64,000 nucleotides of DNA from Saccharothrix tamanrassetensis (GCF_014203665.1 NZ_JACHJN010000010.1:62001-126000), one strand, 5' to 3'. Numbered from the stretch's first letter, positions 43,148 through 55,700 are shown. Notes: a model not told the origin generated them from the sequence alone. Translations and numbers: made by a program.

Positions 43148-43711
43148 TCAGCCGTTCACGCGGCCGAGGTAGCGGCCGTCGCGGGTGTCGACCTTGATCT
43201 TCTCGCCGGTCGTCACGAACAGCGGGACCTGGATCTCGGCGCCGGTCTCCAGCGTGGCGGGCTTGGTGCCGCCGGTGCTGCGGTCGCCCTGGAGGCCCGG
43301 GTCGGTGTGCTGGATGAGCAGTTCGACGCTGGTCGGCAGCTCCACGTAGAGCGCGACGCCCTCGTGCAGCGCGACGACCGCCTCCTGGTTCTCCAGCATG
43401 TAGTTCGCCGCGTCGCCGACGGTCTCCGCCGGGACGCTGATCTGGTCGTAGGTGTCGCCGTCCATGAAGACGAAGTCGGCGCCGTCCTTGTACAGGTAGG
43501 TCATGCCCCGCTTGTCCACGGTGGCCGTGTCGACCTTGGTGCCGGCGTTGAAGGTCTTGTCCACGACCTTGCCGGACAGGACGTGCTTCAACGTCGTGCG
43601 CACGAAGGCGCCACCCTTGCCCGGCTTGACGTGCTGGAACGCGGTGACGGTCCACAGCTGGCCGTCGAGGTTCAGCACCAGGCCGTTCTTCAGGTCGTTG
43701 GTGGTGGCCAC
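43148..43711 (-). CDS. efp: Translation elongation factor P
   Basis: 187 residues, three beta-barrel domains. The domain I loop tip is [10 protein letters not shown] with Lys32, the residue that contacts the peptidyl-transferase centre to relieve Pro-Pro stalling. No EpmA/EpmB or YmfI-type modification genes are seen in the window. GTG start with GGAG upstream. Confidence 0.98.
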   Translation of the reverse strand: MATTNDLKNGLVLNLDGQLWTVTAFQHVKPGKGGAFVRTTLKHVLSGKVVDKTFNAGTKVDTATVDKRGMTYLYKDGADFVFMDGDTYDQISVPAETVGDAANYMLENQEAVVALHEGVALYVELPTSVELLIQHTDPGLQGDRSTGGTKPATLETGAEIQVPLFVTTGEKIKVDTRDGRYLGRVNG

Positions 43712-43763
43712 GGGGTGGGCTCTCCTGTTAAGTGTGTGCGGGCGTCCGCCGGGTGTTCGGGCG

Positions 43764-44849
43764 TCAGACGACCACTAGCTCTTTCGTGGTCAGGGTGAGG
43801 AGCTCCGGGGCGCCTTGGCGCACCACGAGCGTGTCCTCGATGCGGACACCGCCCTTCCCGGCCAGGTACACACCGGGCTCGACAGTGACCGCCATACCGG
43901 GCAGAAGTGTACCGTCACCCGCCTTGGACAGCGCCGGAGCCTCGTGGATCTGCAAGCCGACGCCGTGTCCCAGGCCGTGCAGGAACTGCTCGCCGTAGCC
44001 CGCCGCCTCGATCACGCCGCGGGCCGCCGCGTCCACCGCGCTGAGCGCGGTGCCCGGCGCCAGGGCCTGCCGCCCGGCCGCCTGCGCGGCCGCCACCAGG
44101 TCGTACAGCTCGCGCTGCCAGTCGGCCGCCTTGCCGACCACCAGGGTCCGCGTCATGTCCGAGTGGTAGCCGTCGACCAGGGCGCCGAAGTCGAGCTTCA
44201 CGAAGTCGCCGGCGTGGACGGCCGCGTCGGTGGGCCGGTGGTGCGGCACGGCCGAGTTGGCACCGGTCGCCACGATGCTCTCGAAGCTCGGACCGGCCGC
44301 CCCGTGGTCGAGCATCCGGCCCTCCAGCTCGCGGGCGATCTCGCGTTCGGTCCGGCCGGGACACAGGCCGCCGTGCTCGACCAGGTCGGCCAGCGCCCGG
44401 TCGGCCGCCGCGCACGCCATGCGCAGCGCCTCGATCTCCGCGTCGTCCTTGACCAGCCGCAACTCCTCGACCAGACCGGGGGTGCGGACCAGCTCGACCT
44501 GGTCGGCGGCGTCGGCGAGGGTGTCCAGCCCGTCCACGGTCACGTGGTGGCTCTCGTAGCCGGTGCGCCGCAGGCCCGCTTTCGCCGCCCGCCCGGCCAA
44601 CGCCACGTCGCACGGCCGGTCGACGACCCGTTCCAGGTCCGGCACCTGCTGCTCGGCCTGGGTCAGGTAGCGGCCGTCGGTGCAGAAGACCGTGGCGTCG
44701 TCGGAGTCGGCGGACACCAGCAGCGCGGCGTTCGACCCGGTGAACCCGGTGAGGTAGCGGATGTTCAGCAGGTTGGTCACCAGCAGCGCGTCCAGCTCCC
44801 GGTCCCGGAGCGTGGCACGCAGTGCGGCGCGACGAGGTGCATGCGGCAT
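43764..44849 (-). CDS. pepQ: M24 Xaa-Pro dipeptidase/aminopeptidase
   Basis: 361 residues: N-terminal creatinase-like domain (1-125) and a pita-bread catalytic domain with metal ligands in [19 protein letters not shown] (two Asp), [13 protein letters not shown] (His), VTVEPGVY (Glu) and VRIEDTL (Glu). It cleaves peptides with Pro in second position. It lies 52 bases upstream of efp, the usual actinobacterial pairing; both relate to proline-rich proteins. Confidence 0.93.
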   Translation of the reverse strand: MPHAPRRAALRATLRDRELDALLVTNLLNIRYLTGFTGSNAALLVSADSDDATVFCTDGRYLTQAEQQVPDLERVVDRPCDVALAGRAAKAGLRRTGYESHHVTVDGLDTLADAADQVELVRTPGLVEELRLVKDDAEIEALRMACAAADRALADLVEHGGLCPGRTEREIARELEGRMLDHGAAGPSFESIVATGANSAVPHHRPTDAAVHAGDFVKLDFGALVDGYHSDMTRTLVVGKAADWQRELYDLVAAAQAAGRQALAPGTALSAVDAAARGVIEAAGYGEQFLHGLGHGVGLQIHEAPALSKAGDGTLLPGMAVTVEPGVYLAGKGGVRIEDTLVVRQGAPELLTLTTKELVVV

Positions 44850-44900
44850 ACCCGCAGACTAGAGGCTCGCGAGTCGCCGCACAGCGGGCCGGCGCGGGCT

Positions 44901-44995
44901 GGTGCGGGGCGCTGGTGCGGGGCGCGAGGTGGGTCCGGGTGCGGGATGTCCGGGTGCAGGGTCGGTCCGGGTGCGGGGTCGATCCGGGCGCGGGG
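44901..44995. repeat. Degenerate G-rich repeats upstream of the B-4DMT gene
   Basis: Two copies of GGTGCGGGGCGC (44901-44923) are followed by four variants of TCCGGGTGCGGG in the 160-base gap between divergent pepQ and the B-4DMT gene. Both promoters should lie here, but none can be picked out. Confidence 0.55.
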
Positions 44996-45009
44996 CTTAG
45001 GGTGGGGCG

Positions 45010-45423
45010 ATGCGCAGGTGGCTGCCGCGAGGGCTGTGGATGGGACTGCTGCACGGCGGGGTGCAGGTCGGCACCGAGGCGGTGGGCGTGCACAGCCCCG
45101 GGGCCTCGTCGGCGTTGCGCTACATCGCGTTGGGGCTGGTCGCGGTGGCCGGCGTGATGTGGGGTGCGCTCGACACGTGGCGGCAGTTGAACGGGCGCGG
45201 GATGGTGTGGTTCTTCGCCGCGTTGGTGGCCGGACCGGTGGCCGGGGTGGTCGGGGTGCTGGGGAAGTCGTTGCTGGTCGACCAGACCGGGGTCGAGGCG
45301 CTCGGGGCGGCGTTGACGGGTGGTGCGGCGTTCACGGCGCTGCTGGTGATGGTGACCGCCGGGATGGGCATGGCTCTGGGCAACGCGCTGCCGCAGCCGG
45401 AGCAGCCCGACGGGTCGCACTAG
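45010..45423 (+). CDS. B-4DMT family membrane protein
   Basis: 137 residues with four hydrophobic helices (GLWMGLLHGGVQVG; ALRYIALGLVAVAGVMWGAL; MVWFFAALVAGPVAGVVGVL; AAFTALLVMVTAGMGMAL). It matches the small four-helix protein next to pepQ in mycobacteria, annotated as a B-4DMT transporter. Substrate unknown. It converges on the beta-propeller lipoprotein gene, 27 bases apart. Confidence 0.8.
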   Translation: MRRWLPRGLWMGLLHGGVQVGTEAVGVHSPGASSALRYIALGLVAVAGVMWGALDTWRQLNGRGMVWFFAALVAGPVAGVVGVLGKSLLVDQTGVEALGAALTGGAAFTALLVMVTAGMGMALGNALPQPEQPDGSH

Positions 45424-45450
45424 GGCCGTCACCGGAATCCCTCCGATCGG

Positions 45451-46941
45451 TCAGCGGCGGAGGTCGCCGGCTTGTTCGTAGGCGTCCCAGGTCTTCTGCG
45501 TGACGGCCGTGATCGGCGACGAGTTGAGGGTCGCCACGTCCTCCGCCCCCACCAGCCACAGCTTGCCGTCCAGGAGCAGCCCCAACTGCCCGTTGGGCGC
45601 GCGGACCGCCTTGGCGCCGGCCGGGACGCGGGCGGCCAGGGGCAACTCGTCCACGACGGCCGGTCGCCGGTCCAGGATGCGGGTGGCCAGGCGGGCGGTC
45701 ACCGAGCGGCGTTCCACCCGGACCACCTTGCCGCCGACGACCAGGTCGACGGTGTGCTCCGGTGACGGCACCGCGAAGCCGTTGAGCACGCGGGCCGCGT
45801 CCGCGGTCTTGCAGCCGGGGACGTTGGTCAGGTCCAGGCCGAAGTGCCCCAGGTCGGTGGGGGCGGCGGCGGCTCCGTCGACGGTCGCCCGCACCACGTC
45901 GAGCGGGATGCGCCCGCAGGGGTCCTCCGGGGAGACCGGGGCGTGGCCGTCCGGGGTCCTGATGAGCCCCGGTCCTTCCCGCCACCGGCCGGGGATGGTG
46001 ACCGCGGGGACGGGGTTGCCGGTGAAGTCGTGGTTCCAGAAGGTGATCGTGGTGCCGTGCTCGGTCTCGTGGGCGATGGCGAAGGCCTTCAGCGCGTCCA
46101 CGTACATCCAGTCGGCGCTGAACGCGTCGACCACCGAGCGGGTGCGCGGTTTCCGGGTGTCGGCGACCGGTTCGAAGCCGCGTTCGCCCAGGGCCTCCAC
46201 GTGGTTGAGGAAGGTCGGGTTCCGGGCGCGCAGGACGAACTGGCCCGCGCCGTTCCAGCCGGCGGCCCGGCCCGTGGTGTCGGTGAAGAGCAGGTAGAAC
46301 CAGCCGTCGACGAACAGCACGGACGGCTGGCCCGCGCCGTAGGTGTTCTCGCGGGTGGTGTCGTAGGACGGGCTGACGATCGGCCGGCCGCCCGCGTCAC
46401 GGGTCCAGTCGACGCCGTCCGGGCTGGTGGCCACGCCGATGGCGTTGCCGTGGGCGTGCTCGCCCGCGGCGCCGGTGTAGTACAGGTAGTACGTGCCGCC
46501 GACCTTGAGCACCGACGGGTCGCAGACGTGCTTGCCGTCGAAACCCGTGCCGCTGCCGGACAGGACCGGTTGGCCGGGGCTGCCGTCCGGGGCGGTGAAC
46601 GGGCCGTGGGGGCCGGTGCTCTCCGCGTAGAGCAGGTCGTCGCCGGGCGGGTCGGCGTGGCGGAGCTGGCTGCACCACCACATCCGGATGCGACCGCCTT
46701 CGGACACCACGGCCGGGCCGTAGTTGTACGGGGCCTCCGCGCCGGCCGCGACGACGCCGGGGCTCTGCCGGCCACGGTCGGCCGTGATGGGCGGGGCGGG
46801 CGGCGGCTTCCTGGTGGTCTTCGCGGTGCTCGTGGTCGTGGTCGGGGCGGGCGCGGGCACCGGTTCGGCGATGCTGGGCGCGCACGCCGTCACGGCGGCG
46901 AAGGCGAGGAGGGCTCCGAGAAGCCTCGTCGGGCCGGCCAT
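45451..46941 (-). CDS. Lipid-anchored five-bladed beta-propeller (GH43-like) protein
   Basis: 496 residues. Lipoprotein signal with lipobox VTAC (Cys20), a Pro/Thr-rich linker (27-52), then a beta-propeller of the GH43/GH62/GH68 superfamily: NYGPAVVSEGGRIRMWWCS, HVCDPSVLKVGGTYYLYYTG (candidate catalytic Asp) and YGAGQPSVLFVDGWFYLLFTD. The last 130 residues form a separate domain. Activity on a plant or cell-wall polysaccharide is inferred from fold only. ATG 46941 is chosen because the signal begins there; a GTG at 46971 would add 10 residues. Confidence 0.78.
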   Translation of the reverse strand: MAGPTRLLGALLAFAAVTACAPSIAEPVPAPAPTTTTSTAKTTRKPPPAPPITADRGRQSPGVVAAGAEAPYNYGPAVVSEGGRIRMWWCSQLRHADPPGDDLLYAESTGPHGPFTAPDGSPGQPVLSGSGTGFDGKHVCDPSVLKVGGTYYLYYTGAAGEHAHGNAIGVATSPDGVDWTRDAGGRPIVSPSYDTTRENTYGAGQPSVLFVDGWFYLLFTDTTGRAAGWNGAGQFVLRARNPTFLNHVEALGERGFEPVADTRKPRTRSVVDAFSADWMYVDALKAFAIAHETEHGTTITFWNHDFTGNPVPAVTIPGRWREGPGLIRTPDGHAPVSPEDPCGRIPLDVVRATVDGAAAAPTDLGHFGLDLTNVPGCKTADAARVLNGFAVPSPEHTVDLVVGGKVVRVERRSVTARLATRILDRRPAVVDELPLAARVPAGAKAVRAPNGQLGLLLDGKLWLVGAEDVATLNSSPITAVTQKTWDAYEQAGDLRR

Positions 46942-47088
46942 GGTCTCCACTTCCGAACGAACGGTCGACACCGGGGGTACGAGCCACGCCCAGGTTCCGT
47001 TCAGTGTAGAGATCGACTCACTCGGACGGGTGATTCGCGAACGGGCGAGCTCGACGCGTGCAGCGCGCCGGGGCCGCGGCCGGCCGCG

Positions 47089-49908
<2,820 letters not shown>

Positions 49909-49912
49909 CGGA

Positions 49913-50428
49913 TCACCCGGACGTCTTGTCCCACTGGGCGAGCACGGCGGCGACCACCTGCTCCGGCTCCAGGTCGTCGGTGACCACCTCGATGGTCGCC
50001 ACCTCCCGGTACAGCGGCAACCGGGCGTCGAGCAGGGCCTTGAACGTGGAGCGCGGGTTCACCCCGGCCAGCAGCGGCCGTGCGGTGGACAGGCCGGTCC
50101 GCCGCACGCCCTCGGCCGTGCCGACGTTGAGGAACACCACGGTGTGCCCGGCCAGCCGTTCCCGCGTCACCGCGGACAGCACCGCGCCGCCGCCGAGCGC
50201 CAGCACGCCGTCGTGCTCGGCGAGGCCCTTGGCGACCGCGTCCTCCTCCAGCGCCCGGAACGCCTGCTCGCCGTCGGTGGTGAAGATGTCCGAGATGGGC
50301 TTGCCCGCCGTGGCCACGACGTCCTCGTCGGTGTCCCGGAAGGACACCCCCAGCCGCGCGGCCAGGAGCCGGCCCACCGTCGTCTTCCCCGCGCCGGGCG
50401 GGCCGAGGACGACGAACTCCGGGCTCAC
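49913..50428 (-). CDS. aroK: Shikimate kinase
   Basis: 171 residues. P-loop [20 protein letters not shown]; shikimate-binding [15 protein letters not shown] and ALGGGAVL; lid region [12 protein letters not shown]. Fifth step of the shikimate pathway. GTG 50428 has GGGAGGGG upstream and overlaps the aroC stop (GTGA). Confidence 0.97.
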   Translation of the reverse strand: MSPEFVVLGPPGAGKTTVGRLLAARLGVSFRDTDEDVVATAGKPISDIFTTDGEQAFRALEEDAVAKGLAEHDGVLALGGGAVLSAVTRERLAGHTVVFLNVGTAEGVRRTGLSTARPLLAGVNPRSTFKALLDARLPLYREVATIEVVTDDLEPEQVVAAVLAQWDKTSG

Positions 50429-51624
50429 AGCCCCTCCCAGCGGGCTTCCAGCGCCTCCAGGTAGGACGCGACGTTGCGCCGGGTCTCGGTGATCGAGTCG
50501 CCGCCGAACTTCTCCAGCGCCGTCTCCGCGAGCACCAGGGCCACCACGGACTCCAGCACCACACCGGCACGCGGCACCGCGCACACGTCCGACCGCTGGT
50601 GGATCGCCACGGCCGGCTCGCCGGTCCGCACGTCCACCGTGGACAGTGCACGCGGGACGGTCGAGATCGGCTTCATCGCGACCCGGACCCGCAGCGGCTC
50701 GCCGTTGGTGATGCCGCCCTCCAGCCCGCCGGCCCGGTTGGAGCGCCGCGTCACGCCCTTCGGCCCCGGTCCCCGGTCGATCTCGTCGTGCGCCTCGCTG
50801 CCCCACCGCTCGGCGGTGGTGAAGCCGTCGCCGACCTCCACGCCCTTCATCGCCTGCACGCCCATCAGCGCACCCGCGAGCCGCGCGTCCAGCCGCCGGT
50901 CCCAGTGCACGTGCGAGCCGATGCCGGGCGGCAGGCCGTAGACGATGACCTCGATCACACCACCGACCGTGTCGCCGGCTTCCTTCACCGCCTCCACCTC
51001 GGCCACCATCGCCTCGGTGCCGCGCGGGTCGAACGCCCGCACCGGGCTGGCGTCCACCGCCGCGAGGTCGCCCGGACCGGGCACCGCCGCGTCGGCGGGC
51101 GTCTTCGCCCGGCCGATGGACACCACGTGGCTGACCACGTCGACGTCGAACACCTGCTTGAGGAACTGCCTGGCCACCGTGCCGAGCGCGGTGCGGGCGG
51201 CGGTCTCCCGCGCGCTGGCCCGCTCCAGCACCGGCCGCGCCTCGTCGAACCCGAACTTCTGCATGCCGGGCAGGTCGGCGTGGCCGGGCCGGGGCCTGGT
51301 CAGCGCCTCGTTGCGACCGGTGGGCTTGAGCTCGGACGGGTCGACGGGATCGGCGGACATCACCTTCTCCCACTTGGGCCACTCGGTGTTGCCGATCCGC
51401 ACGGCGATCGGGCCGCCCTGGGTGAGCCCGTGGCGCACCCCGCCGAGGATCTCCACCTCGTCGGCCTCGAACCCCATGCGGGGGCTACGCCCGAACCCGA
51501 GCCGTCGGCGTTCCAATTGGACGGTCAGGTCGGCAGTGGTGACCTCCACCCCGGCGACCATGCCTTCCAGCACGGCTACCAGGGCCGGTCCGTGGGACTC
51601 CCCAGCGGTGATCCAGCGCAGCAC
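50425..51624 (-). CDS. aroC: Chorismate synthase
   Basis: 399 residues, reduced-FMN enzyme that makes chorismate. [52 protein letters not shown] and [17 protein letters not shown] are the signatures. It heads the aroC-aroK-HTH_42-aroB-aroQ transcript. GTG start. Confidence 0.98.
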   Translation of the reverse strand: MLRWITAGESHGPALVAVLEGMVAGVEVTTADLTVQLERRRLGFGRSPRMGFEADEVEILGGVRHGLTQGGPIAVRIGNTEWPKWEKVMSADPVDPSELKPTGRNEALTRPRPGHADLPGMQKFGFDEARPVLERASARETAARTALGTVARQFLKQVFDVDVVSHVVSIGRAKTPADAAVPGPGDLAAVDASPVRAFDPRGTEAMVAEVEAVKEAGDTVGGVIEVIVYGLPPGIGSHVHWDRRLDARLAGALMGVQAMKGVEVGDGFTTAERWGSEAHDEIDRGPGPKGVTRRSNRAGGLEGGITNGEPLRVRVAMKPISTVPRALSTVDVRTGEPAVAIHQRSDVCAVPRAGVVLESVVALVLAETALEKFGGDSITETRRNVASYLEALEARWEGL

Positions 51625-51645
51625 GCGCCGAATCCTTCCACAGCG

Positions 51646-52212
51646 TTACCACGGGCCCCACATCGACGTCAGCCAGGTCGCACCCGCCAGGCCGGGACCG
51701 TGCGGCACTCCGCCGGACGGCCGCCACACCGCGACGACCAGCGTGATCGCGCTCGCCAGCGCCGCGCCCACCGGCAGCGCGAGCCACGACACCGACCCGA
51801 GGACCGCGCCCAGGGCCCCGGAGAGCTTGACGTCTCCCCCGCCCAACGCCGAAGGCGCCACCAGGTGCACGACCAGGTGTAACGCGAAGAGGCCCAGACA
51901 TCCGACCACTGCCCGCCCCAGGTCCGCCCCGGCCGACCACAGCAGCACCCCCAGCAGCGGGTACGCGGGCAGCGTCAGGGCGTCCGGCAGCCGTCTGCAT
52001 CGGAAGTCCGTAGTGGCGAGCATTACGCCCAGCCAAGCCAAAGCCAGCGACACCGGCAGCCAGCGCGGAGGGCTCGCCGCGGCGCTCGCCGACCACAGCG
52101 CGGCCGTCGGAACGGCGCACCACACCCATCGGACGTCCACGCCGCGCGGGAGGACGCGCAGCAGCCTTGCACCGAGGATTCCGGCTCCGAGGCCGGACAG
52201 CGGGATGACCAT
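51646..52212 (-). CDS. Type IV prepilin peptidase-like protein (A24)
   Basis: 188 residues, strongly hydrophobic with about six helices. The two catalytic Asp of family A24 are in ATTDFRCRRLPD (D69) and GGGDVKL. It lacks the N-terminal methylase domain of PilD, as do most actinobacterial forms. It likely processes Flp/Tad pilins. It lies 21 bases upstream of aroC, as in mycobacteria. ATG 52212 is the best start; the ribosome binding site is weak. Confidence 0.85.
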   Translation of the reverse strand: MVIPLSGLGAGILGARLLRVLPRGVDVRWVWCAVPTAALWSASAAASPPRWLPVSLALAWLGVMLATTDFRCRRLPDALTLPAYPLLGVLLWSAGADLGRAVVGCLGLFALHLVVHLVAPSALGGGDVKLSGALGAVLGSVSWLALPVGAALASAITLVVAVWRPSGGVPHGPGLAGATWLTSMWGPW

Positions 52213-52303
52213 GGACCCACCGTGGCCGATGGGCCTTCCGGAGCACAAGGACGGTCACGACCGAATGGTCCATCCGGTCGCAACCGCCCTGCCGAGCGAC
52301 CTG

Positions 52304-52759
52304 TCAGCGCTGCCAGGAGAACAGGGCCTCACCAGCCGCGACGGGACCGGGAGCGGCCTGGTCGAGCAGGGCGTCGGCACTCGCGTCCAGCGCGATGACC
52401 GGGCAGACCGGGGCGAACCCGGCGGCCTCGATCTCGGCCGGATCCCAGGTCACCACCGGCTGGCCGGCCCGGACCGCCTCGCCCTTGACCACGTGCAGGG
52501 TGAAGCCCTCGCCCTTGCGCTTCACGGTGTCGATGCCGAGGTGCACCAGCACCGCCGCACCGTCCGCGGTCGCGACCACGAACGCGTGCGGGTGCAGCGT
52601 CACGACCGTGCCGTCCACCGGGGACACCACCTCGCCCGCCACCCGGTCCGGCTCCACGGCGATCCCGGGGCCCACCATGGCTTGGGCGAACACCGGGTCC
52701 GGCACTTCGGCCAGCGGCACCACGCGCCCGCCGACCGGGCTCGCCACGCGCAACGTCAC
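52304..52759 (-). CDS. PTS sugar transporter EIIA (glucose family)
   Basis: 151 residues, EIIA-Glc fold. LHPHAFVVATADGAAVLVHLGIDTV contains the phospho-relay His73 and the neighbouring His58. It passes phosphate from HPr to EIIB. GTG 52759 overlaps the EIIB stop (GTGA). It is transcribed divergently from dasR and is part of the GlcNAc-type PTS set. Confidence 0.94.
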   Translation of the reverse strand: MTLRVASPVGGRVVPLAEVPDPVFAQAMVGPGIAVEPDRVAGEVVSPVDGTVVTLHPHAFVVATADGAAVLVHLGIDTVKRKGEGFTLHVVKGEAVRAGQPVVTWDPAEIEAAGFAPVCPVIALDASADALLDQAAPGPVAAGEALFSWQR

Positions 52760-52989
52760 AGCAGGTCCTCGATGTCGCTCGCGATGGTGTCGGCCTCCGG
52801 GCCGACCACGACCTGCACGATGTTGCCCGACCTCATCACGCCGTGGGCGCCCAGCGACTTCAGCGCCTTCTCGTCCACCAGGTCGCCGTTCTCCAGCTCG
52901 CAGCGCAGGCGTGTGATGCAGGGCTCGATCTCCACGATGTTGTCCGCCCCGCCGAGCGCGGCGACGATCTTCTCCGCCTTGTCCGCCAC
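52756..52989 (-). CDS. PTS sugar transporter EIIB (glucose/GlcNAc family)
   Basis: 77 residues, a free-standing IIB domain with the phosphorylated Cys24 in IEPCITRLRC. The length and motif match NagF-type IIB of streptomycetes, the partner of a separate IIC. The GTG at 52989 has AGAGG at about 7 bases; the longer frame from 53061 crosses the dasR promoter region. Confidence 0.93.
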   Translation of the reverse strand: MADKAEKIVAALGGADNIVEIEPCITRLRCELENGDLVDEKALKSLGAHGVMRSGNIVQVVVGPEADTIASDIEDLL

Positions 52990-53054
52990 TTCAAGTCCTC
53001 TCTCGACACCTGGAGGGAGGGTGCCACCGCTCGGGCACGGTCCCGTAACGGCGG

Positions 53055-53110
53055 TTGACACCCGCTTGGCGCGCGGAGCATCCTCCCCGCACCAACTGGT
53101 CTAGACCGGA
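53055..53110 (+). promoter_or_regulatory. dasR promoter and dre operator
   Basis: ACTGGTCTAGACCGGA (53095-53110) matches the DasR-responsive element consensus ACTGGTCTAGACCACT closely. A TTGACA -35 (53055-53060) with an 18-base spacer leads to CATCCT as a weak -10, placing the dre just downstream of the presumed start site of dasR and about 105 bases upstream of the divergent EIIB gene. DasR repression relieved by GlcN-6-P or GlcNAc-6-P is expected. Confidence 0.7.
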
Positions 53111-53165
53111 AAGTACCAATCGCGGTTCGACCGCGCGACCACGGGGCGAGCACGGGGGAGGTGTC

Positions 53166-53927
53166 ATGAACCGCGACGAGATCGTCGACGGGCCCAAGCC
53201 CAAGCACGCCCAGCTCCGGGACATCCTGCGGCGCATGGCCGAGCAGGAGCTGCCGCCCGGCTCGCCGATCCCGTCCGAGCGCGACCTCGCGCAGCAGTAC
53301 CGGGTCTCCCGGATCACGGTCCGCGCCGCGGTCGGGCAGCTCGTCGCCGAAGGGCTGCTGACCAGGGCCAAGGGCCGGGGCACCTTCACCGCCCGGCGTC
53401 GGATGGACGTCCAGCTCTACCTGGAGTCCTTCACCGACGACATGCGCCGGCGCGGACTGCTCCCCACGACCGAGGTGCACCGGTGCGCCGACGAGGTGCC
53501 GCCACCGGCCGCGGCGTCCGCGCTCGGCCTGCCCCCGCACGAACCGGCCTGCCACCTGGTCCGCCTGCGCCGGGCCGACGGGGTGCCGCTGGCTGTCGAA
53601 CGCGGCTGGTACCACCCCGGGATCGTGCCCGGACTGCAGCGGCACGACCTCACCGGCTCGCTCTACGCGATCCTGGCCGACACCTACGGCGTGCAGCTCG
53701 ACCACGCCCGGCAGACGGTCTGGGCCGAGGGGGCGGACCCGGAGACCGCGAAGCTGCTGGGGATCAGGACCGGCAGCCCACTCCTCGTCTTCCGCCGGGT
53801 CACCAGCTCAGCGGGCCGGCCCGTCGAAGACATGACGTCCTGGTACCGGGGCGATCTCTACCAGGTGACCATGCAATTGGACCGGACCGACCCGGATTCC
53901 GGCCCGTTCTCCGCCAAAGGGAGGTAA
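53166..53927 (+). CDS. dasR: GntR/HutC-family regulator, DasR-like
   Basis: 253 residues. N-terminal GntR winged helix (LPPGSPIPSERDLAQQYRVS, then ITVRAAVGQLVAEGLL) and C-terminal UTRA effector domain (PACHLVRLRRADGVPLAVE ... PLLVFRRVTSSAGRPVE). The PTS context and the dre-like operator identify it as DasR, the global regulator of GlcNAc/chitin use and development. ATG 53166 follows [12 protein letters not shown] begins 3 bases after its stop. Confidence 0.9.
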   Translation: MNRDEIVDGPKPKHAQLRDILRRMAEQELPPGSPIPSERDLAQQYRVSRITVRAAVGQLVAEGLLTRAKGRGTFTARRRMDVQLYLESFTDDMRRRGLLPTTEVHRCADEVPPPAAASALGLPPHEPACHLVRLRRADGVPLAVERGWYHPGIVPGLQRHDLTGSLYAILADTYGVQLDHARQTVWAEGADPETAKLLGIRTGSPLLVFRRVTSSAGRPVEDMTSWYRGDLYQVTMQLDRTDPDSGPFSAKGR

Positions 53928-53930
53928 CCC

Positions 53931-55244
53931 ATGAGCGCCAGCGCCCCACAAGCCGTCGGCGGTCGTGACATCAAGGGACTCGCCACGTTGCAGCGGTTCG
54001 GTCGCAGCCTCATGCTGCCGATCGCCGCGCTGCCGGTGGCCGGTCTCCTGGCCCGGTTGGGCCAGCCCGACCTGCTCGGTAAAGACGGTTTGGGGTGGGA
54101 CAAGGTCGCGGCCGTCATCGGCAACGCGGGTGACTCCATCCTCAGCAACCTGCCGCTGCTGTTCGCGGTGGGCATCGCGATCGGGTTCGCCCGCCGGGGT
54201 GACGGTTCGACCGCCCTGGCCGCCGTCGTCGGCTACGTGGTGATGCAGGGCGTGTTCAAGGCGATGTCGCCGCTGGTGCTCGACCAGCCGACGGACCCCG
54301 CCGCCGCGCCGGTGCTGATCGACTACCGGGTGCTCGGCGGCATCGTCGTGGGCCTCATCACCGCCGTGCTGTGGCAGAAGTACCACCGCATCAAGCTGCC
54401 GCCGTACCTCGCGTTCTTCGGCGGTCGCCGGTTCGTGCCGATCCTGGTCGCCGGTGTGATGCTCTTGGTGGCCGTCCTGCTCGGCCTGGTCTACCCGGCG
54501 TTCAACAGCGGTATCCGCAGCCTCGGCGAGGCGGTCACCGGCAGCACGATCATCGGCGCGGGCGTCTTCGGCGTGGTCAACCGCCTGCTGATCCCGCTGG
54601 GCCTGCACCACATCATCAACAACGTCGTGTGGTTCCAGTTCGGCGAGTACACCGACGCCACGGGCAAGGTCGTCCACGGCGACATCCCGCGCTTCCTGGC
54701 CCACGACCCGACCGCCGGCACGTTCCAGACCGGCTTCTTCCCGATCATGATGTTCGCGCTGCCCGCCGCCGCCCTGGCGATCGTGCACACGGCGCGGCCG
54801 GCGCAGAAGAAGCTCATCGCCGGCATCATGGGCTCCGCCGCGCTGACCGCGTTCATCACCGGCGTGACCGAGCCGCTGGAGTTCGCGTTCATGTTCGTGG
54901 CGTGGCCGCTGTACCTGATCCACGCGGTCCTGACCGGCACCTCGCTGGCGATCACCAACGCGCTCGACATCCACGACGGGTTCTTCTTCTCGGCGGGCGC
55001 GATCGACATGATCCTCAACTGGGGCATCGCGACCAAGCCCTGGCTGCTGATCATCATCGGCCTGGTCTACGCGGTGATCTACTACTTCCTGTTCCGCTTC
55101 GTCATCACCAAGTGGAACCTGAGGACGCCCGGCCGGGACGACGACGAGGACCCCGCAGCGGACGCCAGCGTCGTCGAGGGCAGCGGCGTCGAGGAGAAGG
55201 AAGAAGTCCGGCGCAGGGACTCCCCGCGCCCGGACAAGGCCTGA
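53931..55244 (+). CDS. PTS transporter EIIC, N-acetylglucosamine type
   Basis: 437-residue integral membrane permease with about ten helices. LQRFGRSLMLPIAALPVAGLL at the start and GLHHIINNVVWFQFGEY, FITGVTEPLEFAFMFVAWPLY and the conserved GVTEPLEF motif define the glucose/GlcNAc EIIC family. The closest known role is GlcNAc uptake by NagE2. The C-terminal 45 residues are charged and cytosolic. The gene starts 3 bases after dasR, with the ribosome binding site formed by the end of dasR. Confidence 0.92.
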   Translation: MSASAPQAVGGRDIKGLATLQRFGRSLMLPIAALPVAGLLARLGQPDLLGKDGLGWDKVAAVIGNAGDSILSNLPLLFAVGIAIGFARRGDGSTALAAVVGYVVMQGVFKAMSPLVLDQPTDPAAAPVLIDYRVLGGIVVGLITAVLWQKYHRIKLPPYLAFFGGRRFVPILVAGVMLLVAVLLGLVYPAFNSGIRSLGEAVTGSTIIGAGVFGVVNRLLIPLGLHHIINNVVWFQFGEYTDATGKVVHGDIPRFLAHDPTAGTFQTGFFPIMMFALPAAALAIVHTARPAQKKLIAGIMGSAALTAFITGVTEPLEFAFMFVAWPLYLIHAVLTGTSLAITNALDIHDGFFFSAGAIDMILNWGIATKPWLLIIIGLVYAVIYYFLFRFVITKWNLRTPGRDDDEDPAADASVVEGSGVEEKEEVRRRDSPRPDKA

Positions 55245-55285
55245 CGAACGCGAACGAGGCCTGAGGAACGACGAGAGGACGGATC

Positions 55286-55555
55286 ATGGCTGAGCGACGG
55301 GTCACCGTGGCGAGCAAAGTCGGACTGCACGCCCGCCCTGCCGCACTGCTGGCGAAGGCGGCCGCGGGCCAGCCGGTGAAGGTCACCATCCGCAAGGAGG
55401 AGGGCCAGCCGGTCGAAGCGTCCAGTGTGCTGGGCCTGATGACACTGGGCGCGATGCACGGCGACGAGGTCGTGCTCAGCGCGGACGGCGAAGGCGCGGA
55501 CGCCGCGCTGGAGGCGATCGCGGAGATCATCGCCACCGACCTGGACGAAGGCTGA
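55286..55555 (+). CDS. ptsH: Phosphocarrier protein HPr
   Basis: 89 residues. Phosphorylated His15 in KVGLHARPAALLAKAA, and ASSVLGLMTLGAMHGDEV around Ser46/47. It carries phosphate from EI to EIIA. It is 41 bases after EIIC. EI (ptsI) is not in the window. A strong terminator follows. Confidence 0.96.
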   Translation: MAERRVTVASKVGLHARPAALLAKAAAGQPVKVTIRKEEGQPVEASSVLGLMTLGAMHGDEVVLSADGEGADAALEAIAEIIATDLDEG

Positions 55556-55577
55556 TCCGGTCACTCCCCGAGAACGA

Positions 55578-55615
55578 CGGGGCCCTGCTCGCACCCTCGC
55601 GCGAGCAGGGCCCCG
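55578..55615. terminator. Terminator after ptsH
   Basis: Perfect 15-bp stem CGGGGCCCTGCTCGC / GCGAGCAGGGCCCCG with an 8-base loop, 22 bases beyond the HPr stop, followed by TTGCGTT. It can also serve the convergent aroE transcript. Confidence 0.8.
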
Positions 55616-55658
55616 TTGCGTTCGAGGATTGCGGTCGCCCGCAAGGACTTCGACCCAC

Positions 55659-55700
55659 AGCGCGAGACCTACAGCGCGAGACCTACAGCGCGAGACCTAC
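55659..55700. repeat. Three exact 14-bp tandem repeats at the aroE stop
   Basis: AGCGCGAGACCTAC is repeated three times without error (55659, 55673, 55687). The aroE stop codon (complement of CTA, 55697-55699) lies inside the last unit. Confidence 0.85.
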
